Shown: in pieces, positions 1 to 5,829 of the stretch
Numbering within the stretch: position 1 is the stretch's first letter
Layout: every line of letters starts with the position of its first letter
NCBI GenBank assembly: GCA_031254445.1
Contig: JAIRUL010000056.1
Span: forward strand, 1 to 10,421
Origin: Chitinispirillales bacterium
GTDB lineage: Bacteria; Fibrobacterota; Chitinivibrionia; Chitinivibrionales; Chitinispirillaceae
Reading direction: 5' to 3'
DNA length: 10,421 nt
Notes under the pieces: generated by a model
What the model saw: only the letters and a program-made list of their open reading frames with translations
Told to the model about the DNA's origin: nothing
Databases searched by the model: none
Translations under genes and position numbers: made by a program

Positions 1-100
1 CGGTGTGGATGGTTTTGATGTTGATGTTGACTTTGACTTTGTGTGGCGGCTCTGCGCCACACGTTATGAAGCCGTAGGCTTCGTCTGAAAAAGATTTTAA
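1..100 (+). repeat. Intergenic repeat element, copy A (REP/BIME-like)
   Basis: This copy matches the reverse complement of 5341-5440 at 97 of 100 positions by direct comparison; the differences fall at 6, 15 and 93. It contains TTTGAC units (29-40), a hairpin with 8-bp arms GTGTGGCG/CGCCACAC (41-62), a spacer, and a second hairpin GAAGCC-GTA-GGCTTC (68-82), followed by GTCTGAAAAAGATTT. The element lies in non-coding DNA and may continue beyond the left edge. No T-run follows either hairpin, so it does not look like an intrinsic terminator. Confidence 0.85.
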
Positions 101-120
101 AAAGATTTTGACTTTTAAAA

Positions 121-156
121 GACTTAAAAGACTTAAAAGACTAAAAAGACTAAAAA
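121..156 (+). repeat. 9-bp tandem repeat, 4 units
   Basis: Four consecutive 9-mers, GACTTAAAA twice and then GACTAAAAA twice, follow a related partial unit at 110-120. The stretch is AT-rich and non-coding. It lies between repeat copy A and recD2 and is probably a slippage-prone extension of the element's tail, which also contains AAAGATTTT/GACTTTT words. Confidence 0.75.
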
Positions 157-203
157 GATTTTGGCTTTTTAAAGTCTTCGGCCTCAGGCGCCCGAATGTT
201 ATT

Positions 204-217
204 TTCCATATATGGAA
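204..217. promoter_or_regulatory. Perfect 14-bp palindrome over the recD2 start codon
   Basis: TTCCATATATGGAA is a perfect inverted repeat centred just before the ATG at 212. No Shine-Dalgarno sequence is visible upstream. The palindrome could be an operator, or a weak RNA structure or leaderless-type context affecting initiation. A regulatory function is inferred only from position and symmetry. Confidence 0.35.
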
Positions 218-2359
218 CGCATCGATGGCACCATAGAAACCGTCACCTACCAGAACGACGACACCGGCTACTGCGTCCTGCAGGTTCTAACTGCAAGCGG
301 CGGGCTCTGCACCTGCGTCGGCAGCGCTCCTGCGGTGCGCAGGGGGATGAGCGTCTCTTTCGACGGCGATTGGGCGACGCACAAGCGCTTCGGGCGGCAG
401 TTCGCCTTTAAGGGCTACCAGATAGCCCGCCCCACAACAATAGACGGCATCACGCACCTGCTTGAGTCGGGGCTTATAAGCAATATCGGGGCGAAGCGGG
501 CGCGGATGATCGTCGGCAAGTTCGGGCTCGAAACGCTAAACGTGTTGGACGACGCCCCCGATAGGCTCTCCGAGGTTTCCGGGATTGGCGGGAAGACGCT
601 CGCCAAGATAAAAGACTCCTGGGCGCAGCAGCGGCATATGCGCGGCCTCGTGCTGTTTTTGCAGGAACACGACATTTCGGCGGCCACGGCAAACCGCCTC
701 TACAAGGCCTACGGCGGCGACGCCGAGAGGCGCATTTGCGAAAACCCGTACACGCTGATAGACGACGTCTGGGGCATCGGTTTCGTCAAGGCCGACGCGA
801 TTGCGGTCAAGATGGGGTTCGACGTCAATTCGTACAAGAGGATAAAGGCGGGGATCGTCTATACGCTGCAGGAGGCGGCGTCGGCGAATGGGCACACGTA
901 TCTGCCCAAGGCTGAGATAGAGGCGGTATCGACGGAGCTGCTTGGGGTAACAGCCGAGCAGGTGCTCTACACGCTTGACGATTGCATTAGTCAAGAGGCG
1001 CTCATCTGCGAGGACGGATGCGTCTACCTGCCCTATCTATACCACGCCGAAGCGGAGGCCGCGCGGTGCTTGTCGGAGAGGATTGGCGGCGGCAATAGGC
1101 CCGCCCTCTCCGACAAAGAGATAGACGAGTTTATCGGATACTATCAGCAAAAAACCGGATGGATAGGCGCGCCCGAGCAGCTCGAGGCCGTCCGCCGCGC
1201 CGCGAAGAACAAAATTTTCATCCTTACCGGCGGCCCGGGCACGGGGAAGACCACCGCCCTCCGCGCCATTGTCGCGCTTTTTACGCAGCTCAACCTCAGA
1301 ATCGCGCTCGCCGCCCCCACCGGGCGCGCCGCCGCGCGCATGGGCTCGATTTCGGGCATCGCGGCCCGCACCATCCACCGGCTCTTAGAGTTCAAGCCGA
1401 ACAGCGGCGCGGGCGGGTTCAAGTTTTTGCGCTGCGAATCGAACCCCATAGAGGCCGACGCCGTAATCTTAGACGAGGCCTCGATGATTGACATCACGCT
1501 AATGAAGAGCTTCGTCTCCGCCGTCCCGCGCGGCGCGGCGCTCATTCTCGTCGGCGACAAGAACCAGCTGCCCTCCGTCGGCCCGGGGAACGTGCTCGCC
1601 GACCTCATCGCTAGCGAGCGCATCCCGCACGTCGAACTCACCCGCATCTTCCGCCAGTCGGCCATGAGCCGCATCGTAACCGCCGCCCACGAAATCATCG
1701 GCGGGGAGACGCCGGAGTTTTCCAATTCCGCAGCCGACAACTGCTTCTTAGCCGCCGAAAACGATCCGCAGAAGTGCTTAGGCACCCTCGTAGACTTAGT
1801 GAGCCGCCGCCTCCCCGCGCGCTACGGGCTCGACCCGATGGCCGACATCCAAGTCCTCTCCCCCATGCACAGGGGGACGCTCGGCACAGTCAGCATAAAC
1901 GCCGCGCTTGCGGGCGCGCTAAACAAGAACGGCAAGAAAATATGCGCCGGCCAGTACACCTTCACCCTCGGCGACAGGGTCATCCAAACAAAAAACAACT
2001 ACGACGCCGGGGTCTTCAACGGGGACATCGGCTTCATCACCGCGATGGCAGACGGCAAGGTCACGGTAACATTCGACAAAACCCCCGCGACCTACGACGA
2101 ACGCGACTTAGACCAGATAATCCCCGCGTACTGCATAAGCATCCACAAGAGCCAAGGGTCGGAGTTTAGGGCCGTGGTAATACCGGTCTCCACGCAGCAC
2201 TTCATAATGCTGCAAAGAAACCTAATTTATACGGCGCTCACGAGGGCGAAAGAATTGTGCGTATTCGTAGGCACGAAAAACGCGCTGTCCATGGCGGTTA
2301 GGAACGATAAGGCGCTTACTAGGAACTCGAGGCTTTGCGCGTTGATTGACAATAGGTAA
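212..2359 (+). CDS. recD2: RecD2-type (RecD/TraA family) SF1B DNA helicase
   Basis: ATP-dependent 5'-3' DNA helicase of the RecD2 class, which works without RecBC in DNA repair and replication-fork maintenance. The 715-residue protein has the RecD2 N-terminal OB-like segment (from MERIDGTIETVTYQ), helix-hairpin-helix-like repeats with GIGGKTLAKI near 124-133, then the helicase core. Core motifs are Walker A GGPGTGKTT (340-348, Lys346), motif Ia APTGRAAARM (368-377), Walker B DEAS (421-424), motif III GDKNQLPSVGPG (448-459), the LTRIFRQS segment (476-483), SIHKSQGSEF (643-652) and motif VI YTALTRAKE (673-681). Length is normal for RecD2, and motifs run from end to end, so it looks intact. ATG 212 is the first start codon in this frame after the stop at 170-172, although no Shine-Dalgarno precedes it. 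It is convergent with the gene ending at 2383. Confidence 0.95.
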   Translation: MERIDGTIETVTYQNDDTGYCVLQVLTASGGLCTCVGSAPAVRRGMSVSFDGDWATHKRFGRQFAFKGYQIARPTTIDGITHLLESGLISNIGAKRARMIVGKFGLETLNVLDDAPDRLSEVSGIGGKTLAKIKDSWAQQRHMRGLVLFLQEHDISAATANRLYKAYGGDAERRICENPYTLIDDVWGIGFVKADAIAVKMGFDVNSYKRIKAGIVYTLQEAASANGHTYLPKAEIEAVSTELLGVTAEQVLYTLDDCISQEALICEDGCVYLPYLYHAEAEAARCLSERIGGGNRPALSDKEIDEFIGYYQQKTGWIGAPEQLEAVRRAAKNKIFILTGGPGTGKTTALRAIVALFTQLNLRIALAAPTGRAAARMGSISGIAARTIHRLLEFKPNSGAGGFKFLRCESNPIEADAVILDEASMIDITLMKSFVSAVPRGAALILVGDKNQLPSVGPGNVLADLIASERIPHVELTRIFRQSAMSRIVTAAHEIIGGETPEFSNSAADNCFLAAENDPQKCLGTLVDLVSRRLPARYGLDPMADIQVLSPMHRGTLGTVSINAALAGALNKNGKKICAGQYTFTLGDRVIQTKNNYDAGVFNGDIGFITAMADGKVTVTFDKTPATYDERDLDQIIPAYCISIHKSQGSEFRAVVIPVSTQHFIMLQRNLIYTALTRAKELCVFVGTKNALSMAVRNDKALTRNSRLCALIDNR

Positions 2360-2375
2360 CGCTTAGTGTTAAGCG
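2360..2375. terminator. Short hairpin between convergent genes (possible weak terminator)
   Basis: CGCTTA-GTGT-TAAGCG forms a 6-bp stem with a 4-nt loop immediately after the recD2 stop and 7 bp before the stop of the convergent gene. On the plus strand it is followed by CAACTCTTTATTT, which is only modestly T-rich, so any terminator activity would be weak. No other terminator is visible between the two genes. Confidence 0.35.
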
Positions 2376-2382
2376 CAACTCT

Positions 2383-3168
2383 TTATTTATATGTGTTTTG
2401 CCGATGCTCAATATCAATGATTTGATACCTTCCAGCGTTTATATCTTCCAGCCCAGCATCCAAGTCTTTTTCGAAAGCCATAATTTCTTTCATTTCTTCA
2501 TCATTCACAATATCGTTGGGAGGTGATGTTAATTTGCTTCGTATCAACCTTTCTACGTCGTCAATCTTATAATTGATAGACCGTATAGAAACATAAACGG
2601 ATGTTTCCGGCGGATCCGTAGAATCGGCCGGATACCTAGCTGGGTTTTCCAGCCAAATACACAAGCCCCGATCGGTTCGTTTTACTTCCCATATATCCTC
2701 CCAAACAATCAAGCGTTGATTTTTACCACCATTTGGAACGACAAGCCCGTCTTTTGAGATTTGCATAATTACCTTTGGCTTTATAAGCCTGATTATTGAC
2801 GCAATAAAACAATAACCAAAAAACAATATACATACAAATCCCAGAATATAGTCCTTCGGAGGCACATATCTCCAGCCGTCATGAAATAGGCGGCGAGGGG
2901 ACAAAATAAAGTAACCGCCAGCCACAAAGCACAAGCTGGCCAACATCGCAAAAACCATCGCGCCGCGCCTCACGGTAATTGTTATTATAATTTCGTCCTG
3001 TCCAATGCCCTTGTTTGCGCTTTTCTCAAGCGCAGACGTAAGCCAGCCTACGCCGACGACTATTAACAGCGCCGGCATACCTATCCAAAAAAGAAACTTT
3101 AGGTCTTTCGTTGCAACGACCACAACGATTGTCATAATTAGGATAAAATAGAGCCTTGGGTCTTTCAT
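2383..3168 (-). CDS. Four-helix membrane protein with C-terminal PH-like domain
   Basis: This 261-residue inner-membrane protein has four hydrophobic segments, at about residues 6-20, 23-44, 69-89 and 106-128. A soluble beta-rich segment follows (about 131-213), with the pattern K-V-I-M-Q-I-S-K-D-G-L and I-V-W-E-D-I-W-E-V that I associate with bacterial PH-like or STM3941-type membrane proteins. The tail, about 214-261, is acidic. The match is by style only and no enzymatic motif is visible; the function is unknown. It is the last gene of a minus-strand operon, 19 bp after the preceding gene. A GGGGGA stretch lies about 13 nt before the ATG, longer than ideal, so expression may depend on the upstream genes. 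It is visibly more AT-rich than recD2, which could reflect different ancestry. Confidence 0.8.
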   Translation of the reverse strand: MKDPRLYFILIMTIVVVVATKDLKFLFWIGMPALLIVVGVGWLTSALEKSANKGIGQDEIIITITVRRGAMVFAMLASLCFVAGGYFILSPRRLFHDGWRYVPPKDYILGFVCILFFGYCFIASIIRLIKPKVIMQISKDGLVVPNGGKNQRLIVWEDIWEVKRTDRGLCIWLENPARYPADSTDPPETSVYVSIRSINYKIDDVERLIRSKLTSPPNDIVNDEEMKEIMAFEKDLDAGLEDINAGRYQIIDIEHRQNTYK

Positions 3169-3187
3169 TGCGAGCTTATTTTCCCCC

Positions 3188-3757
3188 TTACATCTCCGAG
3201 AGCATCCTATTGTACTTCTCCACCCAAAACAGCTCGTGCGACAGGGATAGCACCGACAGCTTGTTTTCTTTCCGGTTGTAATAGAGCTCGGTAGCCAGAT
3301 TGTCGGCGTAGGGCTGGTTGTCGCAAATCGTCCCTGGGAACATGAACCCGTCGTTTTTGTCTAAAAAGGCGATGAGCCCCGCGTTTTTATAGTTTTCGTT
3401 GTCCCCGTGTATGAATGTCCGCAGCGCCGTCAAACCGACATAGATGGCGATGTCCTCCCGCAGGCGCTCGTTTTTAGTGAGCTTGGCGCACTTGTCAAGC
3501 CTCAAACCGTTTAGCGTGGAAACCATGAAAGCCGCGGAGCACTTGTGCCGATCCAACAACCCCGTCTTGATTCTCATGTAATTGGCCTTTGCGTAATTGC
3601 TGATGTCAACATAGCCGCGGAATAGGAAAGGTTTGGAACGCTCAAGGTCGCCGCTGAGGGCCAACCTAAGGGCGTCTTCCAAGGCGGAAGATCCCACTAG
3701 GTCTATTATGTCGTCGTAAAGGCTGTTAAAAGCTTTTTTATCAAGCACGGGCGTCAC
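3188..3757 (-). CDS. Conserved-looking hypothetical protein
   Basis: I do not recognise this 189-residue protein. It has no signal peptide or clear membrane segment and looks mostly alpha-helical. The middle (about residues 55-115) contains RIKTGLLDRHKCSAAF, LREDIAIYVGLTALRTFI and charged helices. A C-terminal part contains LSVLSLSHELFWVEKYNR. A Fic/Doc-like reading was considered because of the helical HKCSAAF region, but no HxFxDGNxR catalytic loop is present. It starts at GTG (3755-3757), which overlaps the TGA stop of the upstream gene in a GTGA arrangement with no Shine-Dalgarno, so translation is probably coupled to the 64-residue ORF. The gene lies in the middle of a three-gene minus-strand operon. 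Confidence 0.75.
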   Translation of the reverse strand: MTPVLDKKAFNSLYDDIIDLVGSSALEDALRLALSGDLERSKPFLFRGYVDISNYAKANYMRIKTGLLDRHKCSAAFMVSTLNGLRLDKCAKLTKNERLREDIAIYVGLTALRTFIHGDNENYKNAGLIAFLDKNDGFMFPGTICDNQPYADNLATELYYNRKENKLSVLSLSHELFWVEKYNRMLSEM

Positions 3758-3948
3758 CGCAACGCATTAAGCAACAGGTTGGGGTTCGATGGGATAAAGC
3801 GCCCGCCGTTATTTTCAACGATAGTGTTCAAGTAGACATCGCTGTTGCTGAACGTCACGTCGCCGTCGGACGCCTCTTTGCTAAACGCGTCCCGCAATAG
3901 ACACTCACTGCAAGACTCGCTCGCCTTTTCGGTAGGGACACTGTTCAT
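3754..3948 (-). CDS. Small hypothetical protein, first gene of the operon
   Basis: This 64-residue protein is polar and unrecognised. A CSEC pair near residues 18-21 could bind metal or simply be coincidental. An asparagine-rich C-terminal half follows (VYLNTIVENNGGRF, NPNLLLNALR). The start is well supported: AAGGAG lies 6 nt before the ATG. Its stop overlaps the next gene's GTG by 4 nt, which fits a small partner encoded just before a larger one, as in coupled antitoxin/toxin or subunit pairs. That interpretation is speculative. It could also be the N-terminal part of a once longer protein split by a frameshift at the GTGA junction; a comparison with homologues would decide. Confidence 0.6.
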   Translation of the reverse strand: MNSVPTEKASESCSECLLRDAFSKEASDGDVTFSNSDVYLNTIVENNGGRFIPSNPNLLLNALR

Positions 3949-3954
3949 AAGCAG

Positions 3955-3960
3955 CTCCTT
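3955..3960 (-). promoter_or_regulatory. Ribosome binding site AAGGAG
   Basis: Read on the minus strand, AAGGAG sits 6 nt before the ATG at 3948. It is the main evidence that the 64-residue ORF is translated and that the three-gene operon begins there. Confidence 0.75.
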
Positions 3961-4416
3961 GGTTATTTTTGGATGGAAGCCCGCCGTGCCCGGCGCGGGC
4001 GCGGCCTCCTATTTAATTTTAAAATAATATATGCGCAAAATGCTCCTATTATTTAATAAATTCTGTGGCGCCGCCCGATCCCGCCCCAAAACCCGCATAA
4101 TAGCGTAAAAAAGCGTGTTTTCGCATAAGGCGCGATGCTTCGCAATACCCTCCAAATCCGCGGCGGAGCTTGCGGCAGGCATAACGCCAAATCCTTGAAT
4201 TGTCTATTAAAACCCCCATGCCGGATATGGCTTTGGGATAGCGCGCCGCTTTGGGGGTTAAAGGGAGCCCCGAATTTTGCGCAATCCCCGTAAGGGCGTA
4301 TATTTAAAAATCCCCGCAACAGCTTGACAGCAATCGCGATTAATCGGGTATATAATTATGTTAAGCAGCCAATATCTGAATTTTAAGTTAAACAAATTCG
4401 GACATATGCCGATACT
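3961..4416. other. Gene-poor intergenic region with stem-loops
   Basis: I find no convincing gene in this stretch between divergent transcription units. It holds a GC-rich interrupted stem (GCCCGCCG at 3979-3986 against CGGC-gc-GGGC at 3991-4000), which would lie in the 5' leader of the minus-strand operon just before its ribosome binding site. AT-rich DNA at 4011-4060 could contain that operon's promoter. A 7-bp stem, AACCCCC (4211-4217) with GGGGGTT (4253-4259), encloses GC-rich sequence. A minus-strand open frame at 4053-4319 lacks coding character. The region may be an interspersed repeat or decayed sequence, which cannot be settled from one window. Confidence 0.5.
4324..4356 (+). promoter_or_regulatory. 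Candidate promoter with internal palindrome
   Basis: A consensus -35 box TTGACA (4324-4329) is followed by TATATAAT (4349-4356). The spacing is 19 nt to TATATA or 21 nt to TATAAT, longer than the ideal 17. Between the boxes is the perfect palindrome CGATTAATCG (4337-4346), overlapping ATCGCGAT (4333-4340). A suboptimal spacer carrying a palindrome is compatible with a regulated promoter or operator, but this is inference. It would drive the gene starting at 4453. Confidence 0.45.
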
Positions 4417-4440
4417 ATGAATGCATCGCAGTGTCAAAAT

Positions 4441-4447
4441 GGGGAGG
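4441..4447 (+). promoter_or_regulatory. Ribosome binding site GGGGAGG deciding a GTG start
   Basis: GGGGAGG lies 5 nt before the GTG at 4453. The in-frame ATG at 4417, 36 nt upstream, has no Shine-Dalgarno. The site therefore argues for initiation at GTG 4453. Confidence 0.75.
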
Positions 4448-4452
4448 TTAGC

Positions 4453-5274
4453 GTGAATATACCTAGCGTATGTATGGGGCGTATAGGCGACTATATTAAG
4501 CAAACGCAGCTTAAAACCGCGTGGGAAAACAAAAAAGAGGGGCTATTTGCCCAGCCTAAGAAGGATAGCTTTGTCTCCTCGTTTATAAAGCAAAACGACG
4601 AAATGCAAAAAACCGTCAAACTTACGCAAATCGACAGCAAACTAAAATCCGGCCATAAGCTGTCGGGCGCGGAGATGGATTATTTAAGGGAAAACGCTCC
4701 GGAGTTATACAGACAAGCGTTAAAACTTGAAAAAGAACGCGAAGAATACCGCCGCGCGCTTGAAAATTGCAAAACAAAAGAAGAGGCGCAGCAGCTCCAT
4801 ATCACAAGAATGGCGGCTACGATGTCTGCTATAAAAGAAGCGTCTAAAGCCAAGGGCGGCGATGCGGTGCTTGTGCTCCAAATGCAATTAATGATGATGG
4901 TGAACGAGTTTAACGAGTTCGTGCAATCCGAAGAATACGCCGAAATGCCTAGCGTGTTTGATGCGGACGAAGAAGAAAAAGACGAACGCTCCGAAAAAAT
5001 AAAAGTTGAAAGCGGCGACGACGAGTTACCGCTTCAGACAGACGAATCTGGGCAGCAGGTATTTGATTCGATAGGCAGTTCGCCCGAAAACGCTAAACGG
5101 GGTAGTCCTAAATCGGATAGTCCTAAACCGGATAACCATAAATCAGATAGCCCTAAACCGGGTAACCATAAATCAGGAACAGTTAAAGCCGATAACGTCG
5201 GTTTTAAGAAAAGCGAAAGCGTTCGTGTTAGTGAAAGCCGCGTTACGGGGGGAGAATTTAAAAATGCGGTGTAG
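4453..5274 (+). CDS. Coiled-coil hypothetical protein with pentapeptide-repeat tail
   Basis: With the GTG start chosen by GGGGAGG the protein has 273 residues (285 from ATG 4417). It is cytoplasmic by appearance: no signal peptide and no clear membrane segment. The N-terminus starts MNIPSVCMGRIGDYIKQ. A lysine/glutamate-rich helical region (about 60-130) with KLKSGHKLSGAEMDYLRENA and LKLEKEREEYRRALENCKTK is probably coiled coil. A methionine-rich helix follows (about 145-162), then an acidic stretch. The tail has six pentapeptides of the type [S/N]-[P/H]-K-x-[D/G] (residues 218-247). The central region resembles uncharacterised clostridial hypothetical proteins that I recall only loosely, so no function is assigned. 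It is a single-gene unit followed directly by repeat DNA. Lower GC than the encapsulin operon may indicate separate origin. Confidence 0.75.
   Translation: MNIPSVCMGRIGDYIKQTQLKTAWENKKEGLFAQPKKDSFVSSFIKQNDEMQKTVKLTQIDSKLKSGHKLSGAEMDYLRENAPELYRQALKLEKEREEYRRALENCKTKEEAQQLHITRMAATMSAIKEASKAKGGDAVLVLQMQLMMMVNEFNEFVQSEEYAEMPSVFDADEEEKDERSEKIKVESGDDELPLQTDESGQQVFDSIGSSPENAKRGSPKSDSPKPDNHKSDSPKPGNHKSGTVKADNVGFKKSESVRVSESRVTGGEFKNAV
5104..5193 (+). repeat. 15-bp coding tandem repeat, 6 units
   Basis: Six in-frame pentapeptide units are present: SPKSD, SPKPD, NHKSD, SPKPG, NHKSG, TVKAD. The alternation of SPK and NHK units at the DNA level suggests duplication of a larger block. The tail is basic and probably disordered. 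Confidence 0.8.
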
Positions 5275-5340
5275 CGAAGATAACGTTTTCGGTCTCAAGT
5301 CAAAATCTTTAAAGCCTTTAAAAAATAAAAGTCAAAATTT

Positions 5341-5440
5341 TTAAAATTTTTTTCAGACGAAGCCTACGGCTTCATAACGTGTGGCGCAGAGCCGCCACAC
5401 AAAGTCAAAGTCAACATCAACATCAGAACCATCCTCACCG
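5341..5440 (-). repeat. Intergenic repeat element, copy B (inverted copy of A)
   Basis: The reverse complement agrees with positions 1-100 at 97 of 100 bases, and similarity continues with a gap for about 18 more bases into TTTTGACTTTT. It carries the same two hairpins in reverse order: GAAGCC-TAC-GGCTTC (5359-5373) and GTGTGGCG/CGCCACAC (5379-5400). Confidence 0.9.
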
Positions 5441-5445
5441 CCGCC

Positions 5446-5520
5446 TTTGACTTTGACTTTGTGTGGCGGCTTTAGCCGCCACACGTTATGAAGCCGTAGG
5501 CTTCGTCTGAAAAAGATTTA
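5446..5520 (+). repeat. Intergenic repeat element, copy C (head-to-head with B)
   Basis: This direct copy of element A's core has a variant first hairpin with a longer perfect stem, GTGTGGCGGC-TTTA-GCCGCCACAC (5461-5484), followed by the same GAAGCC-GTA-GGCTTC hairpin (5490-5504) and GTCTGAAAAAGATTTA. Together B (5341-5412) and C form a large inverted repeat around a loop of about 33 nt, so this locus could extrude a long cruciform. Confidence 0.9.
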
Positions 5521-5580
5521 AAAGAATTTGACTTTTATAGGTTTAGTCTGAAAAAGATTTAAAAGAATTTGATTTTAAAG
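5505..5580 (+). repeat. Direct repeat with 41-bp period
   Basis: The word GTCTGAAAAAGATTTAAAAG and the following AATTTGA occur at 5505-5531 and again at 5546-5572, with near-identical flanks. This duplicates the tail of the intergenic repeat. Confidence 0.8.
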
Positions 5581-5612
5581 TCAAAGTCAAAGTCAAAGTC
5601 AAAGTCAAAGTC
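5577..5612 (+). repeat. (AAAGTC)6 microsatellite
   Basis: Six perfect copies of AAAGTC occur here. The complement, GACTTT, is the unit found in shorter runs inside repeat copies A, B and C (for example 29-40 and 5446-5460). Perfect hexanucleotide runs are prone to slippage. This one is more than 200 bp before the encapsulin start codon. Confidence 0.9.
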
Positions 5613-5816
5613 AACCCCTAAAAAATTTTTCGGTATGGTATTGACTTTCCCCCGCCGACCATTTATTTTTACTTAGTATGTAGGTATGTATTCTCTGCGT
5701 TCCGCCCGCAGTTGGCGTGGGTCAAGACATACGTGCCTGCCGATGCGTTGTTATTGCGCCAAAATGGCTTAAAATCGCTGTTTTTTACCTTTATCTTTCA
5801 TAAATCTTCAATTTTT

Positions 5817-5822
5817 AGGAGG
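5817..5822 (+). promoter_or_regulatory. Ribosome binding site AGGAGG of the encapsulin gene
   Basis: A perfect AGGAGG stands 7 nt before ATG 5830, fixing the encapsulin start and suggesting strong translation, as expected for a shell protein made in many copies. Confidence 0.9.
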
Positions 5823-5829
5823 AATTGCC

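Larger units (their letters stand above)
5275..5829. other. 555-bp intergenic region: repeats, then the encapsulin operon leader
   Basis: No gene is apparent. The left two thirds consist of repeat copies B and C, a 41-bp-period duplication and the AAAGTC microsatellite, listed separately. The right third (5613-5829) is the presumed leader of the encapsulin operon. It contains TTGACT (5641-5646) with TTATTT 16 nt later, a direct repeat TATGTA (5677-5682 and 5685-5690), a small CTGCG/CGCAG stem (5695-5711) and GCCA-AAA-TGGC near 5758-5768. None of these is strong enough to name as a specific regulator site. Confidence 0.5.

Noticed and set aside
3188..3757. Fic/Doc-type toxin
   Set aside because: The helical HKCSAAF region hinted at it, but the HxFxDGNxR catalytic motif is absent.
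3754..3948. Plus-strand ORF at 3845-4027 as the real gene
   Set aside because: It lacks a ribosome binding site and opposes the minus-strand ORF, which has AAGGAG and a GTGA coupling to the next gene.
4053..4319. Minus-strand open frame of 88 residues
   Set aside because: It has no ribosome binding site and its composition is rich in Arg, Cys, Phe and Trp without domain character. It overlaps stem-loop sequence. It is more likely a non-coding repeat read in frame.
4417..4452. Upstream ATG start for the coiled-coil gene
   Set aside because: No Shine-Dalgarno precedes ATG 4417, whereas GGGGAGG is ideally placed for GTG 4453.
5341..5520. CRISPR array or intrinsic terminator
   Set aside because: The repeats are inverted and only three copies exist, with no regular spacers. 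No T-run follows the hairpins on either strand.
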